Notes: a model not told the origin generated them from the sequence alone. DNA of 64,000 nucleotides from Streptomyces hoynatensis (GCF_003626535.1 NZ_RBAL01000003.1:248001-312000), one strand, 5' to 3'. Counted from the first letter of the stretch, positions 17,578 to 26,695 are shown. Program-made: numbers and translations.

Positions 17578-19260
17578 CTACAGCGCCGACAGCTCGGCCA
17601 CCAGGTCGTCCAGCCCGAGGGACCCCTGCGAGAGAGCCGCCATGTGCCACTTCTTCGCGTCGAAGGAGGCCCCGTGCGCCGCGCGGGCCGCCTCCCGGCC
17701 GGTCAGCCAGGCGCGTTCGCCCAGCTTGTAGCCGATGGCCTGCCCCGGCATGCCGAGGTAGCGCACCAGCTCGCTCTCGATGAAGTCCGCCGGGCGCCCG
17801 CTGTGCCGCCCGAAGAACTCCTGCGCCAGCGCGGGAGTCCAGCGCTCACCCGGGTGGAAGGGCGAGTCGGCCGGGATCTCCAGGCTCAGGTGCATGCCGA
17901 TGTCGATGATCACCCGCACCGCCCGCATCATCTGGCAGTCCAGGTAGCCCAGGCGCCGCTCGGCGTTGTGCAGGAAGCCGAGTTCGTCCATCAGCCGCTC
18001 CGCGTACAGCGCCCAGCCCTCGACGTTGGCGCTCACCATGCCCACCGTCGTCTGGTACCGCGAGAGTTCCTCGGCCACGTGCGCCCACTGCGCCAGCTGG
18101 AGATGGTGCCCCGGCACCCCCTCGTGGTACCAGGTGGACACCAGGTCGTAGACGGGGAAGCGGGTCTCGCCCATCGTCGGCAGCCAGGTCCGGCCCGGCC
18201 TGGAGAAGTCCAGCGAGGGGCTGGTGTAGTACGGCGCCGCCGCGCTGCCCGGCGGGGCGATCATCGTCTCCACCCGCTTGACCCGGTCGGCCAGCTCGAA
18301 GTGCGCCCCGTCCAGGGCCCCGATCGCCTCGTCCATCAGCGCCTGCAGCCAGGCCCGCACCTCCTCGACGCCCTCCACCGCCTCGCCTGCGGTGTCGAGG
18401 TGGCGCAGCGCCTCCCACGGGGTCGCGCCCGGCAGGATCTTCTCCGCCTCGGCCCGCATCTCCGCGTGCAGCCGGTGGAACTCGGACCAGCCGTACGCGT
18501 AGGCCTCCTCCACGTCCAGGGTGGCGCCGGTCCAGTACCGCACCCACCGCGCGTACCGCTCCCGGCCCACCGTCTCGGGGGCGCCCGCCACGGCCGGCGC
18601 GTAGCTGTCGCGCAGCCAGTCCCGCAGCGCGGCGACCGCCCCGGTGGCCTCGGCCGCCGCCGCGTCCAGCTCGCCGCGCAGCGCCTCGGGGCCCGCGGCG
18701 ACGAACTCGGCGAACCAGCCGCCCTTCTCGCCGATCCACTCGCCCAACTGCCCGATCACCGTGGACACCTGGCGCGGACCCGCGGGCAGCGAGCGCGCCA
18801 GGCCCTGCGCCAGGGACTCCCGGTAGCCCTCGAGCGCCGCGGGAACCGCCCGCAGCCGGGAGGCCACCGCCGCCCAGTCCTCCGCGCTCTCGGTCGCCAT
18901 CAGGGTGAACACGTTGCGCACCTCGTGCACCGGCGAGCTGAGGTTGCTCACCGCCCGCAGCGGCTCGCCCGCCTCGTGCACCGCGAGCTCCGCGCTCAGC
19001 CGCTCGCGCAGCAGCCGCGCGCAGCGGCGCTCCCCGTCGTTTCCGGCCCCCGGCAGCTGCTCCGCCGCGGCGAGCCGGTCGAGGGTCCTGCGGGCCAGGT
19101 TCGCTATCTCCTGCCGCCCGTCCGGCGAGAAGTCGGGTAGTCGCCCCGCGCCGGCGGCCACGCCGAGGCTGGTGCCGATGATCGGGTCGAGGTCGATCAG
19201 GGCGTCGGTATAGGTGTCCGCGAGACCACGGGGAAGCAAGGTACTGGTGTCATCTGACAT
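17578..19260 (-). CDS. DUF885 family putative metallopeptidase
   Basis: 560-residue protein of the DUF885 family. The helix WYHEGVPGHHLQLAQW carries a HExxxxHH-like zinc site of the kind found in M32-like enzymes, and the partner Glu is probably within the following YAERLMDELG helix. No signal peptide or membrane span, so cytoplasmic. Family members are assumed to be peptidases or carboxypeptidases, but few have been tested. ATG 19260 is chosen over an ATG 13 codons upstream because homologues begin near MSDDTSTLLPR and a CAGGAT box lies six bases before it. It ends at the nested hairpin at 17525-17565. Confidence 0.88.
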   Translation of the reverse strand: MSDDTSTLLPRGLADTYTDALIDLDPIIGTSLGVAAGAGRLPDFSPDGRQEIANLARRTLDRLAAAEQLPGAGNDGERRCARLLRERLSAELAVHEAGEPLRAVSNLSSPVHEVRNVFTLMATESAEDWAAVASRLRAVPAALEGYRESLAQGLARSLPAGPRQVSTVIGQLGEWIGEKGGWFAEFVAAGPEALRGELDAAAAEATGAVAALRDWLRDSYAPAVAGAPETVGRERYARWVRYWTGATLDVEEAYAYGWSEFHRLHAEMRAEAEKILPGATPWEALRHLDTAGEAVEGVEEVRAWLQALMDEAIGALDGAHFELADRVKRVETMIAPPGSAAAPYYTSPSLDFSRPGRTWLPTMGETRFPVYDLVSTWYHEGVPGHHLQLAQWAHVAEELSRYQTTVGMVSANVEGWALYAERLMDELGFLHNAERRLGYLDCQMMRAVRVIIDIGMHLSLEIPADSPFHPGERWTPALAQEFFGRHSGRPADFIESELVRYLGMPGQAIGYKLGERAWLTGREAARAAHGASFDAKKWHMAALSQGSLGLDDLVAELSAL

Positions 19261-19336
19261 GCGCCCATCCTGGTACGCCGGTCCCGCGTTCGTCACCACC
19301 GGACCGCCGTGTGCTTCCCGACAGCGCCGCCCGCGT

Positions 19337-20008
19337 TTACGGCAGGCCGTGCGCCCGCCACGGGCCCGGGCGCGGCGGCGCCGAGCCGACGGGCTCCCGC
19401 AGGCGCAGCGAGAGCACCTCGGCGCCCGCCTCCACGCGCCGCTCCAGCGGCAGTCCCGTGGCGCGCATCGTCGCCATCATCCCGGCGTTGGCCGCGGGCG
19501 TGACCGCGTACACCACCTCGTGCCGCTCGCGCGCCGCGAGGCTCAGCAGGGAACGCAGCAGCCTGGTGCCGATGCGCCGCCGCTGCCAGGCGTCCTCCAC
19601 GAGCAGCGCCACCTCAAGCTCGCCCTCCGCCCCCTCGTCCCACAGCAGATGGCCGAGGCCCACCAGACGGCCCCCGGCGGCGCGCGCCGCGAGGCTGCGC
19701 CCGAAGCGGGGGCTCAGCAGGTGCGGCAGGTAGCTGTTGGCCGCCGTCACCGCGCCCTGGTACCGGCCGGCGAGGGTGCGCGGCGAGCAGCGGGCGTGCA
19801 TCTCGCGCGCCGCCGCGAGATCCGCCAGGCCCGCCGGCCTCAGCACCACCTCCCCGGCGGGACCGGCCGCCGGGCGGCGGGGGCCGGGCTCGCGGGCCGG
19901 CCGCAGCTCCCGGCAGCCGCGGCCCGACCAGTAGGACTCGCCGCCGAAGCCGGGGCGGTCCAGACGCGGGAAACTGAGCGAGCTACGGGGTACTTCGGAC
20001 TCTGCCAT
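19337..20008 (-). CDS. GNAT family N-acetyltransferase
   Basis: 223 residues. An N-terminal region of about 55 residues with no clear domain is followed by a GNAT fold: VVLRPAGLADLAAAREMHARC opens it, EVALLVEDAWQRRRIGTRLL contains the acetyl-CoA pyrophosphate loop (R-R-x-G-T/A), and ANAGMMATMRATGL is the fourth motif. It transfers acetyl from acetyl-CoA to an amine of unknown identity. The ATG has GGAGG fourteen bases upstream, longer than usual, so the start is uncertain. Its 5' region faces the divergent sigma-factor gene. Confidence 0.82.
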   Translation of the reverse strand: MAESEVPRSSLSFPRLDRPGFGGESYWSGRGCRELRPAREPGPRRPAAGPAGEVVLRPAGLADLAAAREMHARCSPRTLAGRYQGAVTAANSYLPHLLSPRFGRSLAARAAGGRLVGLGHLLWDEGAEGELEVALLVEDAWQRRRIGTRLLRSLLSLAARERHEVVYAVTPAANAGMMATMRATGLPLERRVEAGAEVLSLRLREPVGSAPPRPGPWRAHGLP

Positions 20009-20251
20009 GGCAGCACTGTCGCCCTCCGTTATTGCCTGATCAAGAACGTGCTGTGACCGGAGAGTAAAGCAGGCCAAGGGGGCGATTTCTCCCAACGCGC
20101 GCGCCCCGCGCAGGCGCACGCGCCTCTCCCGCACCACGCCCGTGCGGCGCCTGCCCCGGCGCCCGCCCCGGCGTGCGCCCGCCGGTGCCGGTTGCGGGCC
20201 GGGCACGGGCCCGGCTGGACACCGCACCCCGCTCTCGGGTGGGATGGGCCG

Positions 20252-21247
20252 GTGGCGAGGAAGAGCACGGACGGCCCGGCCGCGACCGGCACCCCCGGGC
20301 CCGGCACCCCCGGGACCGAGGCGCCGGACACCGGGACGGCGGGGGCCGCGACGGCGGAGGCCGGGGCGCTGGCGGATTTCGAGGCGCACCGCAGCCTCCT
20401 GTTCGGCGTCGCCTACCGCATGCTCGGCCGCGTCGCCGACGCCGAGGACGTGGTCCAGGAGGCGTGGCTGCGCTGGTCGGCCGCGGACCGCTCCGGCATC
20501 GCCACGGCCCGGGCCTACCTGATCCGGATCGTCACCCACCTCGCCGTCGACCGGCTGCGCCGGCTCGCCGCCCGCCGCGAGACCTACGTGGGCCCCTGGC
20601 TGCCCGAGCCGCTGCCCACCGACCGGGCCACCGCCGCGGCCGAGGCGGCGCCCGAGGGCGCCGAGCGGGCCGCGTTCGCCGAGACGATCTCCTTCGCGCT
20701 GCTGGTCGTCCTGGAGACGCTCTCCCCGCTGGAGCGCGCGGTCTTCGTGCTCCGGGAGGCGTTCGGCCTTCCGTACGGCGAGATCGCCGGGGCGCTCGGC
20801 CGCGGCGAGGCGGCGGTCAGGCAACTCGCCGGGCGCGCCCGCCGTCACGTCGCCGAGCGCCGCCCCCGCTACGAGGTGGACGCCGGGCAACGGCGCCGCC
20901 TCACCGAGCGGTTCCTCGCCGCCGCCTCCGAGGGCGACCTGCCGGGCCTCATGGCCCTGCTGGCGGAGGACGCCACGCTGGTCGGCGACGGCGGCGGCGT
21001 GGCGAAGGCGCCGGTCCGGGCCATCCTCGGCGCCGACAAGGTCGCCCGCTTCACGCTCGGCATCGCCAGGAAGCCCCCGGCGGACGCGGCCTTCCGGCTC
21101 CTGGAGTGCAACGGCGCCCCGGCGCTCTTCGTCACCAGCGGCGGGGCGCCGCACAGCCTGTTCCTGCTGGAGGGCGCGGGCGGGCGGGTGCACCGCGTGT
21201 ACGTCCAGGCCAACCCCGCCAAGCTGGGTCACCTGCTCACGGCCTGA
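20252..21247 (+). CDS. ECF41-type sigma factor (SigJ-like)
   Basis: 331 residues. Sigma2 (about 55-125: SLLFGVAYRMLGRVADAEDVVQEAWLRW), sigma4 (about 165-215: LSPLERAVFVLREAFGLPYGEIA), then a SnoaL/NTF2-like C-terminal domain. That domain carries VGDGGGVAKA, matching the DGGG(K) motif, and NPAKL near the end, matching NPDKL; these two are hallmarks of ECF41 sigma factors, which have no classical anti-sigma and are regulated by the fused domain. ECF41 genes are usually next to a COE gene (carboxymuconolactone decarboxylase, oxidoreductase or epimerase). Here an SDR and an epimerase-like gene follow. GTG 20252 is the likely start; an earlier in-frame start at 20192 would add 20 atypical residues. 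Confidence 0.9.
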   Translation: MARKSTDGPAATGTPGPGTPGTEAPDTGTAGAATAEAGALADFEAHRSLLFGVAYRMLGRVADAEDVVQEAWLRWSAADRSGIATARAYLIRIVTHLAVDRLRRLAARRETYVGPWLPEPLPTDRATAAAEAAPEGAERAAFAETISFALLVVLETLSPLERAVFVLREAFGLPYGEIAGALGRGEAAVRQLAGRARRHVAERRPRYEVDAGQRRRLTERFLAAASEGDLPGLMALLAEDATLVGDGGGVAKAPVRAILGADKVARFTLGIARKPPADAAFRLLECNGAPALFVTSGGAPHSLFLLEGAGGRVHRVYVQANPAKLGHLLTA

Positions 21248-21257
21248 GGCCGCCGGC

Positions 21258-21279
21258 GCGCCGCCGGGCCCGGCGGCGC
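21258..21279. terminator. Hairpin terminator
   Basis: Perfect 22-base GC palindrome between the convergent sigma-factor and SDR genes, starting eleven bases after the sigma-factor stop. Likely bidirectional. Confidence 0.65.
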
Positions 21280-21280
21280 C

Positions 21281-22039
21281 TCACAGGCCGCCCGCCACCC
21301 GGAGCACCGCGCCGTTGGTGTACGAGGCCTCGGGCGAGAGCAGCCAGGCGATCGCGTGGGCGATCTCCTCCGGCCGGCCGGGGCGCCGCAGGGGCACCCG
21401 GTCGGCGACGCGCCAGGGCCGGTCCGGGTCGCCCATCGTCGCGTGCATCTCCGTCAGCGTGGTGCCGGGCTGCACCGAGTTGACCCGCACCCCGTCCGGG
21501 CCCAGCTCCTTGGCCAGCCCCACCGTCATCGCGTCCACGGCCGCCTTGGTCGCCGCGTAGTGCACGTACTCGCCGGGGCTGCCCAGGGTGGCCGCGGCGG
21601 AGGAGACGTTGACCAGCGCGCCGCCGGGTCCGCCGTAGCGGGTGGACATCTCGCGCGCGGCCCGCCGCGCGCACAGCAGCGCCCCCACCAGGTTCACCTC
21701 GACGACGCGGCGCATCGCCGCCGGGTCGGTCTCGGCGAAGGGGCCGAGCAGCCCGGTGACGGCCGCGTTGTTCACCAGCCCGGTCACCGGGCCGAGCCGC
21801 TCGGCCGCCGCCTCGAAGAGGTGGTCCACCTCCGCCTCGGCCGAGACGTCCACGCGGAGGGCGACGGCCCGGCGCCCGGCCTCCCGCACCCGTTCCGCGA
21901 CCCGCTCGGCCGCCTCGCCGTCCCGCACGTATCCGATCGCCACGTCGTGCCCGGCCCGCGCCAGCCGGACGGCGGTGGCGGCCCCGATCCCGCGGCTGCC
22001 GCCGGTCACCACGGTGACGCGGCCCGCTGATTCCTCCAT
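21281..22039 (-). CDS. SDR family oxidoreductase (FabG-like)
   Basis: 252-residue classical SDR with all motifs: TGGSRGIG (NAD(P) site), NNAAVTG, SSAAATLG (catalytic Ser), YAATK (Tyr, Lys) and a C-terminal TNGAVLRVAGGL. The spacing and the R-D in YVRDGEAA suggest NADPH preference. Its ATG is six bases after TAGGCT on the minus strand, so the message is probably leaderless. It lies between the ECF41 gene and an epimerase-like gene and could be one of the COE partners of that sigma factor, although no ECF41-type promoter is visible in front of it. Confidence 0.9.
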   Translation of the reverse strand: MEESAGRVTVVTGGSRGIGAATAVRLARAGHDVAIGYVRDGEAAERVAERVREAGRRAVALRVDVSAEAEVDHLFEAAAERLGPVTGLVNNAAVTGLLGPFAETDPAAMRRVVEVNLVGALLCARRAAREMSTRYGGPGGALVNVSSAAATLGSPGEYVHYAATKAAVDAMTVGLAKELGPDGVRVNSVQPGTTLTEMHATMGDPDRPWRVADRVPLRRPGRPEEIAHAIAWLLSPEASYTNGAVLRVAGGL

Positions 22040-22146
22040 GGGCCCAGCCTAGGAACCCCCGGCCCGGCGCGCCCACCCCGCGGGACCGGCCGGGCGCCGC
22101 GGTCCCGCGGGCCCCGCCCCGGTGGGGCCGCCGGCAGACCGGCCGA

Positions 22147-22174
22147 TGTCACGAACGGGGCCGCGCCGCGCGTC
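22147..22174 (+). promoter_or_regulatory. Candidate ECF41-dependent promoter
   Basis: TGTCACG at 22147-22153 and CGTC at 22171-22174 are 17 bases apart. The ECF41 consensus known from other bacteria is TGTCACA, about 16 bases, then CGTC. The element points at the epimerase-like gene starting at 22334, next door to the ECF41 gene, which is where the family's target is normally found. The leader would be about 150 bases. Confidence 0.55.
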
Positions 22175-22333
22175 CTCCTGCGGCAGGCACGCCCACGAGG
22201 CGACCCGGCACGGCGGCACGGCACGGCGGCACGGCACCTGGCGGCGGCCGGCGCGCGGGCGGCCACCGGCGTGACTGCCGTGAGAGAGCGGGCCGGCACG
22301 CACGAGGCCGGCGAGAGAAAGAGGGAGAGGCAC

Positions 22334-23134
22334 ATGCGGGTTCTGGTGACCGGCGCCTCCGGCAGGCTCGGCACGGCGCTGCTGCCGCGGCTTGCGGAGG
22401 GCGGCTGGACGGTGCGGGCCATGAGCCGCCGCGAGCGGCAGGAAGGGGCGGGCGCGGGCCGCGACCCGGGCGCGGGGGGCGTGGAGTGGGTGCGCGCCGA
22501 CCTCGCCACCGGCGCGGGTGTCGAAGCCGCGCTGCGCGGCGCCGACGCGGTGGTGCACCTGGCCGCCGCGCCCTACCGGGGGCGTTACACCGCGCGCGTC
22601 GAGGTGGCGGGCACCGAGCGGCTGCTGGCCGCCGCCGCGGCGGCCGGGGTGGGCCACGTGCTGTACACCTCGATCGTCGGCTGCGACCGGGTGCCCTGGG
22701 GCTACTTCCGCACCAAGGCCGCGGCCGAGTCCGTGCTGGCGGGCGGCGGCGTGCCCTGGTCGGTGCTGCGGGCCACGCAGTTCCACTCCTTCCTCGACCG
22801 GGTCCTCACCCTCGGGGCGCGCGGCGGGCTCCTCGTGGCCGACCGCCGCATCCCCGCCCAGCCCGTCGACGTGGCGGAGGTGGCCGCGCGCCTCGCCGAG
22901 CGGGTCGCGGACGGGCCGAGCGGCGCCGTGGAGGACTTCGCCGGGCCCGAGGTGCTCGGCATGGAGGAGGCCGCCCGCCAGTGGCTGGAGGCGCGCGGCA
23001 AGCGCAGGCCGGTGCTGCGGGTGCGGGTTCCCGGCGGCCTGGGCCGGGCCTTCCGCGCCGGGCACCTGACGAACGAGGCCGCGCCCACCGGGCGGGTCAC
23101 CTGGCGCTCCTACCTGGCCGCGACCGGGCGCTGA
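22334..23134 (+). CDS. NAD(P)H-binding epimerase-like protein (NmrA/atypical SDR)
   Basis: 266 residues. VLVTGASGRLGTALL is the glycine-rich loop; VVHLAAAPYRGRYTARVEVAGTERLL follows the epimerase pattern, while the Tyr-Lys pair is FRTKAAAE, so catalysis is atypical. Relatives reduce or epimerise small molecules or sense the NADP redox state. ATG 22334 has AGGGAGAGG upstream; earlier GTG starts lack homologous sequence. It is the best candidate for the conserved COE partner of the ECF41 sigma factor because the candidate promoter at 22147-22174 points to it. Confidence 0.85.
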   Translation: MRVLVTGASGRLGTALLPRLAEGGWTVRAMSRRERQEGAGAGRDPGAGGVEWVRADLATGAGVEAALRGADAVVHLAAAPYRGRYTARVEVAGTERLLAAAAAAGVGHVLYTSIVGCDRVPWGYFRTKAAAESVLAGGGVPWSVLRATQFHSFLDRVLTLGARGGLLVADRRIPAQPVDVAEVAARLAERVADGPSGAVEDFAGPEVLGMEEAARQWLEARGKRRPVLRVRVPGGLGRAFRAGHLTNEAAPTGRVTWRSYLAATGR

Positions 23135-23161
23135 ACCGCGGGCGGGGCGGGCCGGCCGGCC

Positions 23162-23214
23162 TTGACCAGGCCCCGGCCTGCCCCTAGGGTCCCCTTCCAG
23201 ATACGCAATACGCA
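23162..23214 (+). promoter_or_regulatory. Promoter and tandem repeat before the GntR gene
   Basis: TTGACC (23162-23167), 17 bases, then TAGGGT (23185-23190): a good housekeeping-type promoter. Just downstream are two adjacent copies of ATACGCA (23201-23207 and 23208-23214), in the place where a repressor would block elongation. They may be the GntR protein's own binding sites. Confidence 0.6.
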
Positions 23215-23275
23215 ACAACCTTTCATAAGGGCGCCGCGGCCCCGGCCGCCGCCGGAAGCGCTCGTGGAGGCCAGG

Positions 23276-24049
23276 GTGGGGACCCCTCAGCTCGCACAGC
23301 AGCCGGAGCCGAAGTACTGGCACCTGAAGACGGTGCTGAGCGCCGCGCTCGACTCGGAGTTCTCCGTGGGCCAGGCGCTGCCCAACGAGCGTGCGCTCGC
23401 GGCCAGGTTCGGCGTGGCCAGGGCCACCCTGCGCCAGGCGCTCGACCAGCTCGAACTCGAGGGCCGCCTGCAACGCCGCCGCGGCATCGGCACCACCGTG
23501 GCGCCGCCGCGGGTCGGCGTCGACGTCGGCCCAGGCGCGCTCGACGGCCCCGGCGGGCCGGGGGACGCCTGGACCACGACCGGATGGGCCCGCGAGCCCG
23601 CGCCGCCCGCGGTGGCCGAGGCCCTCGGCCTGCCCAGGCGGGAGCCGGTCGAGGCCGTCCACCGGCTGCTGACCTCGCACGGCCTCCCGGTGGCCACCGA
23701 GCGCCTGTTCGTGCCGGCCGCCCTGCTGCCGGAGCGGCCCGGGGCCGCGGCGCCCAGGCCCGCCGCCTCCGGCGAGCAGCGGGGACTCGACCTCCTCGGC
23801 CGGCTGCGCGCGCAGGGCCCCGACGGGCAGGACAGGTCGGTGGAGCTCGGCTCGGCCGGGGCCGCCGAGGCCCGCCGCCTCGACCAGCTGCCTGGCGCCC
23901 CGGTGCTGCTCGTCACCACCCGCTACGCCAGGGCGGGGCGCGTCCTGGCCGTGTCCCTGGCCACCTACCGCGCCGACACCTGCCGCCTGACCTTCGGCGG
24001 CGGCGACGCGCCGCGGGCCGGGGAGGCGGCCGCGGTCAGCGTGGAGTGA
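23276..24049 (+). CDS. GntR family transcriptional regulator (HutC/DasR subfamily)
   Basis: 257 residues. N-terminal winged helix (about 10-75): PKYWHLKTVLSAAL, then LPNERALAARFGVARATLRQAL and the wing GRLQRRRGIGTTVAPP. The C-terminal UTRA-type domain begins near residue 95 and ends LATYRADTCRLTFG. HutC/DasR members bind phosphosugars or similar metabolites. GTG 23276 is supported by GGAGG five bases upstream. The gene overlaps the convergent ROK-type gene by 14 bases at the 3' end, so the two messages can pair; sugar-type regulators in this arrangement could affect each other. Confidence 0.88.
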   Translation: MGTPQLAQQPEPKYWHLKTVLSAALDSEFSVGQALPNERALAARFGVARATLRQALDQLELEGRLQRRRGIGTTVAPPRVGVDVGPGALDGPGGPGDAWTTTGWAREPAPPAVAEALGLPRREPVEAVHRLLTSHGLPVATERLFVPAALLPERPGAAAPRPAASGEQRGLDLLGRLRAQGPDGQDRSVELGSAGAAEARRLDQLPGAPVLLVTTRYARAGRVLAVSLATYRADTCRLTFGGGDAPRAGEAAAVSVE

Positions 24050-25262
24050 CCCGGCCCTCCACGGCGAACAGCTCCTCCTCGACCCGGTCGAGGGCCAGCC
24101 GCAGCGCGCCCGTCGCCACCGCCGCCTCGCCCAGCGTGGAGGCCACCACCCGCGGGGTCCGCAGGCAGTAGCGCGCGAGCTCGCCGCGCAGCGGCTCCAC
24201 CACCCCGTCGAGCCCGGCCGCCCAGCCGCCGATCACCACCAGTTCCGGGTCGAGGGCAAGCACCAGCGCGGTGACGTCGTGCACGAGGCGCTGCACGAAG
24301 CGCCGCACCGCGTCCGCGGCCGGCGGCTCGCCCGCCCGCGCCCGCGCGAACACCGCGGCCACCGCCTGCTCGTCCAGCGGCTCAAGCGGCTCGCCCGAGA
24401 TGGCCAGCAGCCGCTCAGGCGCGGCCTGACGGCCCAGCAGGTGCAGCGCCCCGATCTCCCCGGCCGCCCCGCCGAAGCCGCGGTGCAGCCGCCCGCCGAT
24501 GAGGGAGCCGGCGCCCGGGCTCAGGCCCGCGAGCACCATCACCACGTCCTGGCTGCCGGCCGCCGCCCCCGACCAGCGCTCGCCGAGCACGGCCGCGTTG
24601 GCGTCGTTCTCCACCAGCACCTCGCAGCCGAAACGCGCCCGCAGCCTGGCCGCGAGCGGCAGCCCCGTCCACCCGGGGAGCGCGGTGCACAGCCGCACCG
24701 TGCCGTCCTGCCCCACGATGCCCGGACTGCCCACGCCCACGGCCCGCAGCGCCCCCGGCTCGGCCCCCGACTCCCGCAGCAAGCCGGCCGCGACCTCCGC
24801 CAGTTGGTCCAGCCGCTCGTCCGCGTCGGCGCCCGTCGGCACCTCGCGCGCCGCCCCGCCGAGCCGCGCGCCTCCCAGGTCCGCGAGGATCGCGGAGACC
24901 CGGCGCGCCCCCACCTCGGCCCCGAGCACCAGGCCCGCCTCGGCCCGGAACCTGAACCGGCGCGCGGGCCGCCCCGGGCGCCGCTCACCGGCCGGGCCGG
25001 CCGAGCCGGTCTCCGCCACCAGGCCGGCGCGCGCCAGCCCCTCCAGGACCCCCTCCACGGTGGGCCTGGACAGGCCCACCTCCCGCGCCAGGTCGCTCAG
25101 CGAAAGCGAGGGGCCGGCGTCCCGCAGTGCCCGCAGCACCGCCGCCGAGTTGATCCTGCGCAGCAGCGAGGGCTCCCCGCCCGCGAGACCGCCCACGCCG
25201 CCACCGTCCTCTCCCCGGCCCTGCCCGCCGCGCCGGCCCCCTGCCGGGCCGGGCCCGTTCAC
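24036..25262 (-). CDS. ROK family transcriptional regulator without the zinc motif
   Basis: About 408 residues. The N-terminal helix-turn-helix (SLLRRINSAAVLRALRDAG... SLSDLAREVGLSRPTVEGVL) is typical of ROK repressors. The sugar-kinase-like domain has VGVGSPGIV, ENDANAAVLGE and RGFGGAAGEIG. In sugar-binding ROK proteins GEIGH is followed by a CxCGxxGCxE zinc site; here the sequence runs GEIGALHLLGRQAAPERL with no Cys, so zinc and probably sugar binding are altered. The GTG at 25262 lies two bases after the purB stop; a second start at 25196 is possible. Likely cotranscribed with purB. Confidence 0.85.
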   Translation of the reverse strand: MNGPGPAGGRRGGQGRGEDGGGVGGLAGGEPSLLRRINSAAVLRALRDAGPSLSLSDLAREVGLSRPTVEGVLEGLARAGLVAETGSAGPAGERRPGRPARRFRFRAEAGLVLGAEVGARRVSAILADLGGARLGGAAREVPTGADADERLDQLAEVAAGLLRESGAEPGALRAVGVGSPGIVGQDGTVRLCTALPGWTGLPLAARLRARFGCEVLVENDANAAVLGERWSGAAAGSQDVVMVLAGLSPGAGSLIGGRLHRGFGGAAGEIGALHLLGRQAAPERLLAISGEPLEPLDEQAVAAVFARARAGEPPAADAVRRFVQRLVHDVTALVLALDPELVVIGGWAAGLDGVVEPLRGELARYCLRTPRVVASTLGEAAVATGALRLALDRVEEELFAVEGRVTPR

Positions 25263-25264
25263 CG

Positions 25265-26695
25265 CTAGAGGATCGCTGCCGGGGAGTACCCGGCCGCCTC
25301 CGGGTGCCGCTTGACGACCTCCTCCACCCGGGCCACCACCGCCGCCACCTGCCCGGCCGCGGCCCCGGTGAACGACAGCCGGTCCGTCATCAGGGCGTCG
25401 AGCGCCGGCCGGTCCAGCGGGATGCGCTCGTCGGCCGCCAGCAGGTCGAGCAGCTCGTTGCGCTCCGCGCCGCCGCGCAGCGCGAGCGCCGCCGCCACCG
25501 CGTGCTCCTTGATCGCCTCGTGCGCCGTCTCCCGGCCCACCCCGGCCCGCACCGCGGCCATCAGCACCTTCGTCGTGGCCAGGAACGGCAGGTAACGCTC
25601 CAGCTCCCTGGCGACCACCGGCTCGAAGGCGCCGAACTCGTCCAGCACCGTCAGCAGGGTCTCCATCAGCCCGTCGAAGGCGAAGAAGGCGTCGGGCAGC
25701 GCGACCCGCCGCACCACGGAGCAGGACACGTCGCCCTCGTTCCACTGGTCGCCGGCCAGCTCGCCCGTCATCGAGGCGTAGCCGCGCAGGATCACCGCGA
25801 GGCCGTTGATCCGCTCGCAGGACCTCGTGTTCATCTTGTGCGGCATCGCGGAGGAGCCGACCTGGCCCTCCTGGAAGCCCTCGGTCACCAGCTCCTGCCC
25901 GGCCATCAGCCGGATCGTCTTCGCCAGGGAGGACGGCGCCGCGGCCAGCTGCACCAGCGCCGAGACCACCTCGAAGTCCAGGGAGCGCGGATAGACCTGC
26001 CCGACCGAGGTGAGCACCTGGCCGAAGCCCAGGTGCCCGGCGACGCGGCCCTCCAGCTCGGCCAGCCTGCGCTCGTCGCCGCCGAGCAGGTCGAGCATGT
26101 CCTGGGAGGTGCCCACCGGGCCCTTGACGCCCCGCAGCGGATAGCGGGCGAGCAGCTCCTCAAGCCGCCAGAAGGCGACGAGCAGTTCGTCGGCGGCCGT
26201 GGCGAAACGCTTCCCCAGGGTGGTGGCCTGGGCGGGGACGTTGTGCGAACGCCCCGCCATCACCAGCCCGGCGTACTCCCCGGCCAGCCGCGCCAGCCGG
26301 GCCAGCACGGCCACCGTGCGGTCGCGGACCAGCTCCAGGGAGAGCCTGATCTGCAACTGCTCCACGTTCTCCGTCAGGTCCCGCGAGGTCATGCCCTTGT
26401 GGACCTGCTCGTGCCCGGCGAGCGCGTTGAACTCCTCGATCCGCGCCTTCACATCGTGCCGGGTGACCCGCTCGCGCGCCGCGATGGACTCCAGGTCCAC
26501 CTCCTCCAGGACCCGCTCGTAGTCGGCCACGGCGCCCTCGGGCACCGCGACCCCGAGCTCGGCCAGGGCGCGCAGCACCGCCAGCCACAGGCGGCGCTCC
26601 AGCACCACCTTGTGCGCAGGGGACCACAGCCGCGCCAGCTCCACCGAGGAGTAACGGGCGGCCAGAACGTTCGGAATGCGCGGCTTGTCAGTCAC
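25265..26695 (-). CDS. purB: Adenylosuccinate lyase
   Basis: Purine biosynthesis: splits SAICAR to AICAR and adenylosuccinate to AMP, releasing fumarate. 476 residues of the aspartase/fumarase superfamily, homotetramer. Landmarks are TSRDLTENV, the catalytic His region AGRSHNVPAQATTLGKRFA and the signature loop GSSAMPHKMN with the catalytic Ser. Length and sequence match actinobacterial PurB. GTG 26695 is eight bases after a TAGAAT -10 box with no ribosome site, so a leaderless message is likely. The ROK gene follows after two bases. Confidence 0.96.
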   Translation of the reverse strand: MTDKPRIPNVLAARYSSVELARLWSPAHKVVLERRLWLAVLRALAELGVAVPEGAVADYERVLEEVDLESIAARERVTRHDVKARIEEFNALAGHEQVHKGMTSRDLTENVEQLQIRLSLELVRDRTVAVLARLARLAGEYAGLVMAGRSHNVPAQATTLGKRFATAADELLVAFWRLEELLARYPLRGVKGPVGTSQDMLDLLGGDERRLAELEGRVAGHLGFGQVLTSVGQVYPRSLDFEVVSALVQLAAAPSSLAKTIRLMAGQELVTEGFQEGQVGSSAMPHKMNTRSCERINGLAVILRGYASMTGELAGDQWNEGDVSCSVVRRVALPDAFFAFDGLMETLLTVLDEFGAFEPVVARELERYLPFLATTKVLMAAVRAGVGRETAHEAIKEHAVAAALALRGGAERNELLDLLAADERIPLDRPALDALMTDRLSFTGAAAGQVAAVVARVEEVVKRHPEAAGYSPAAIL

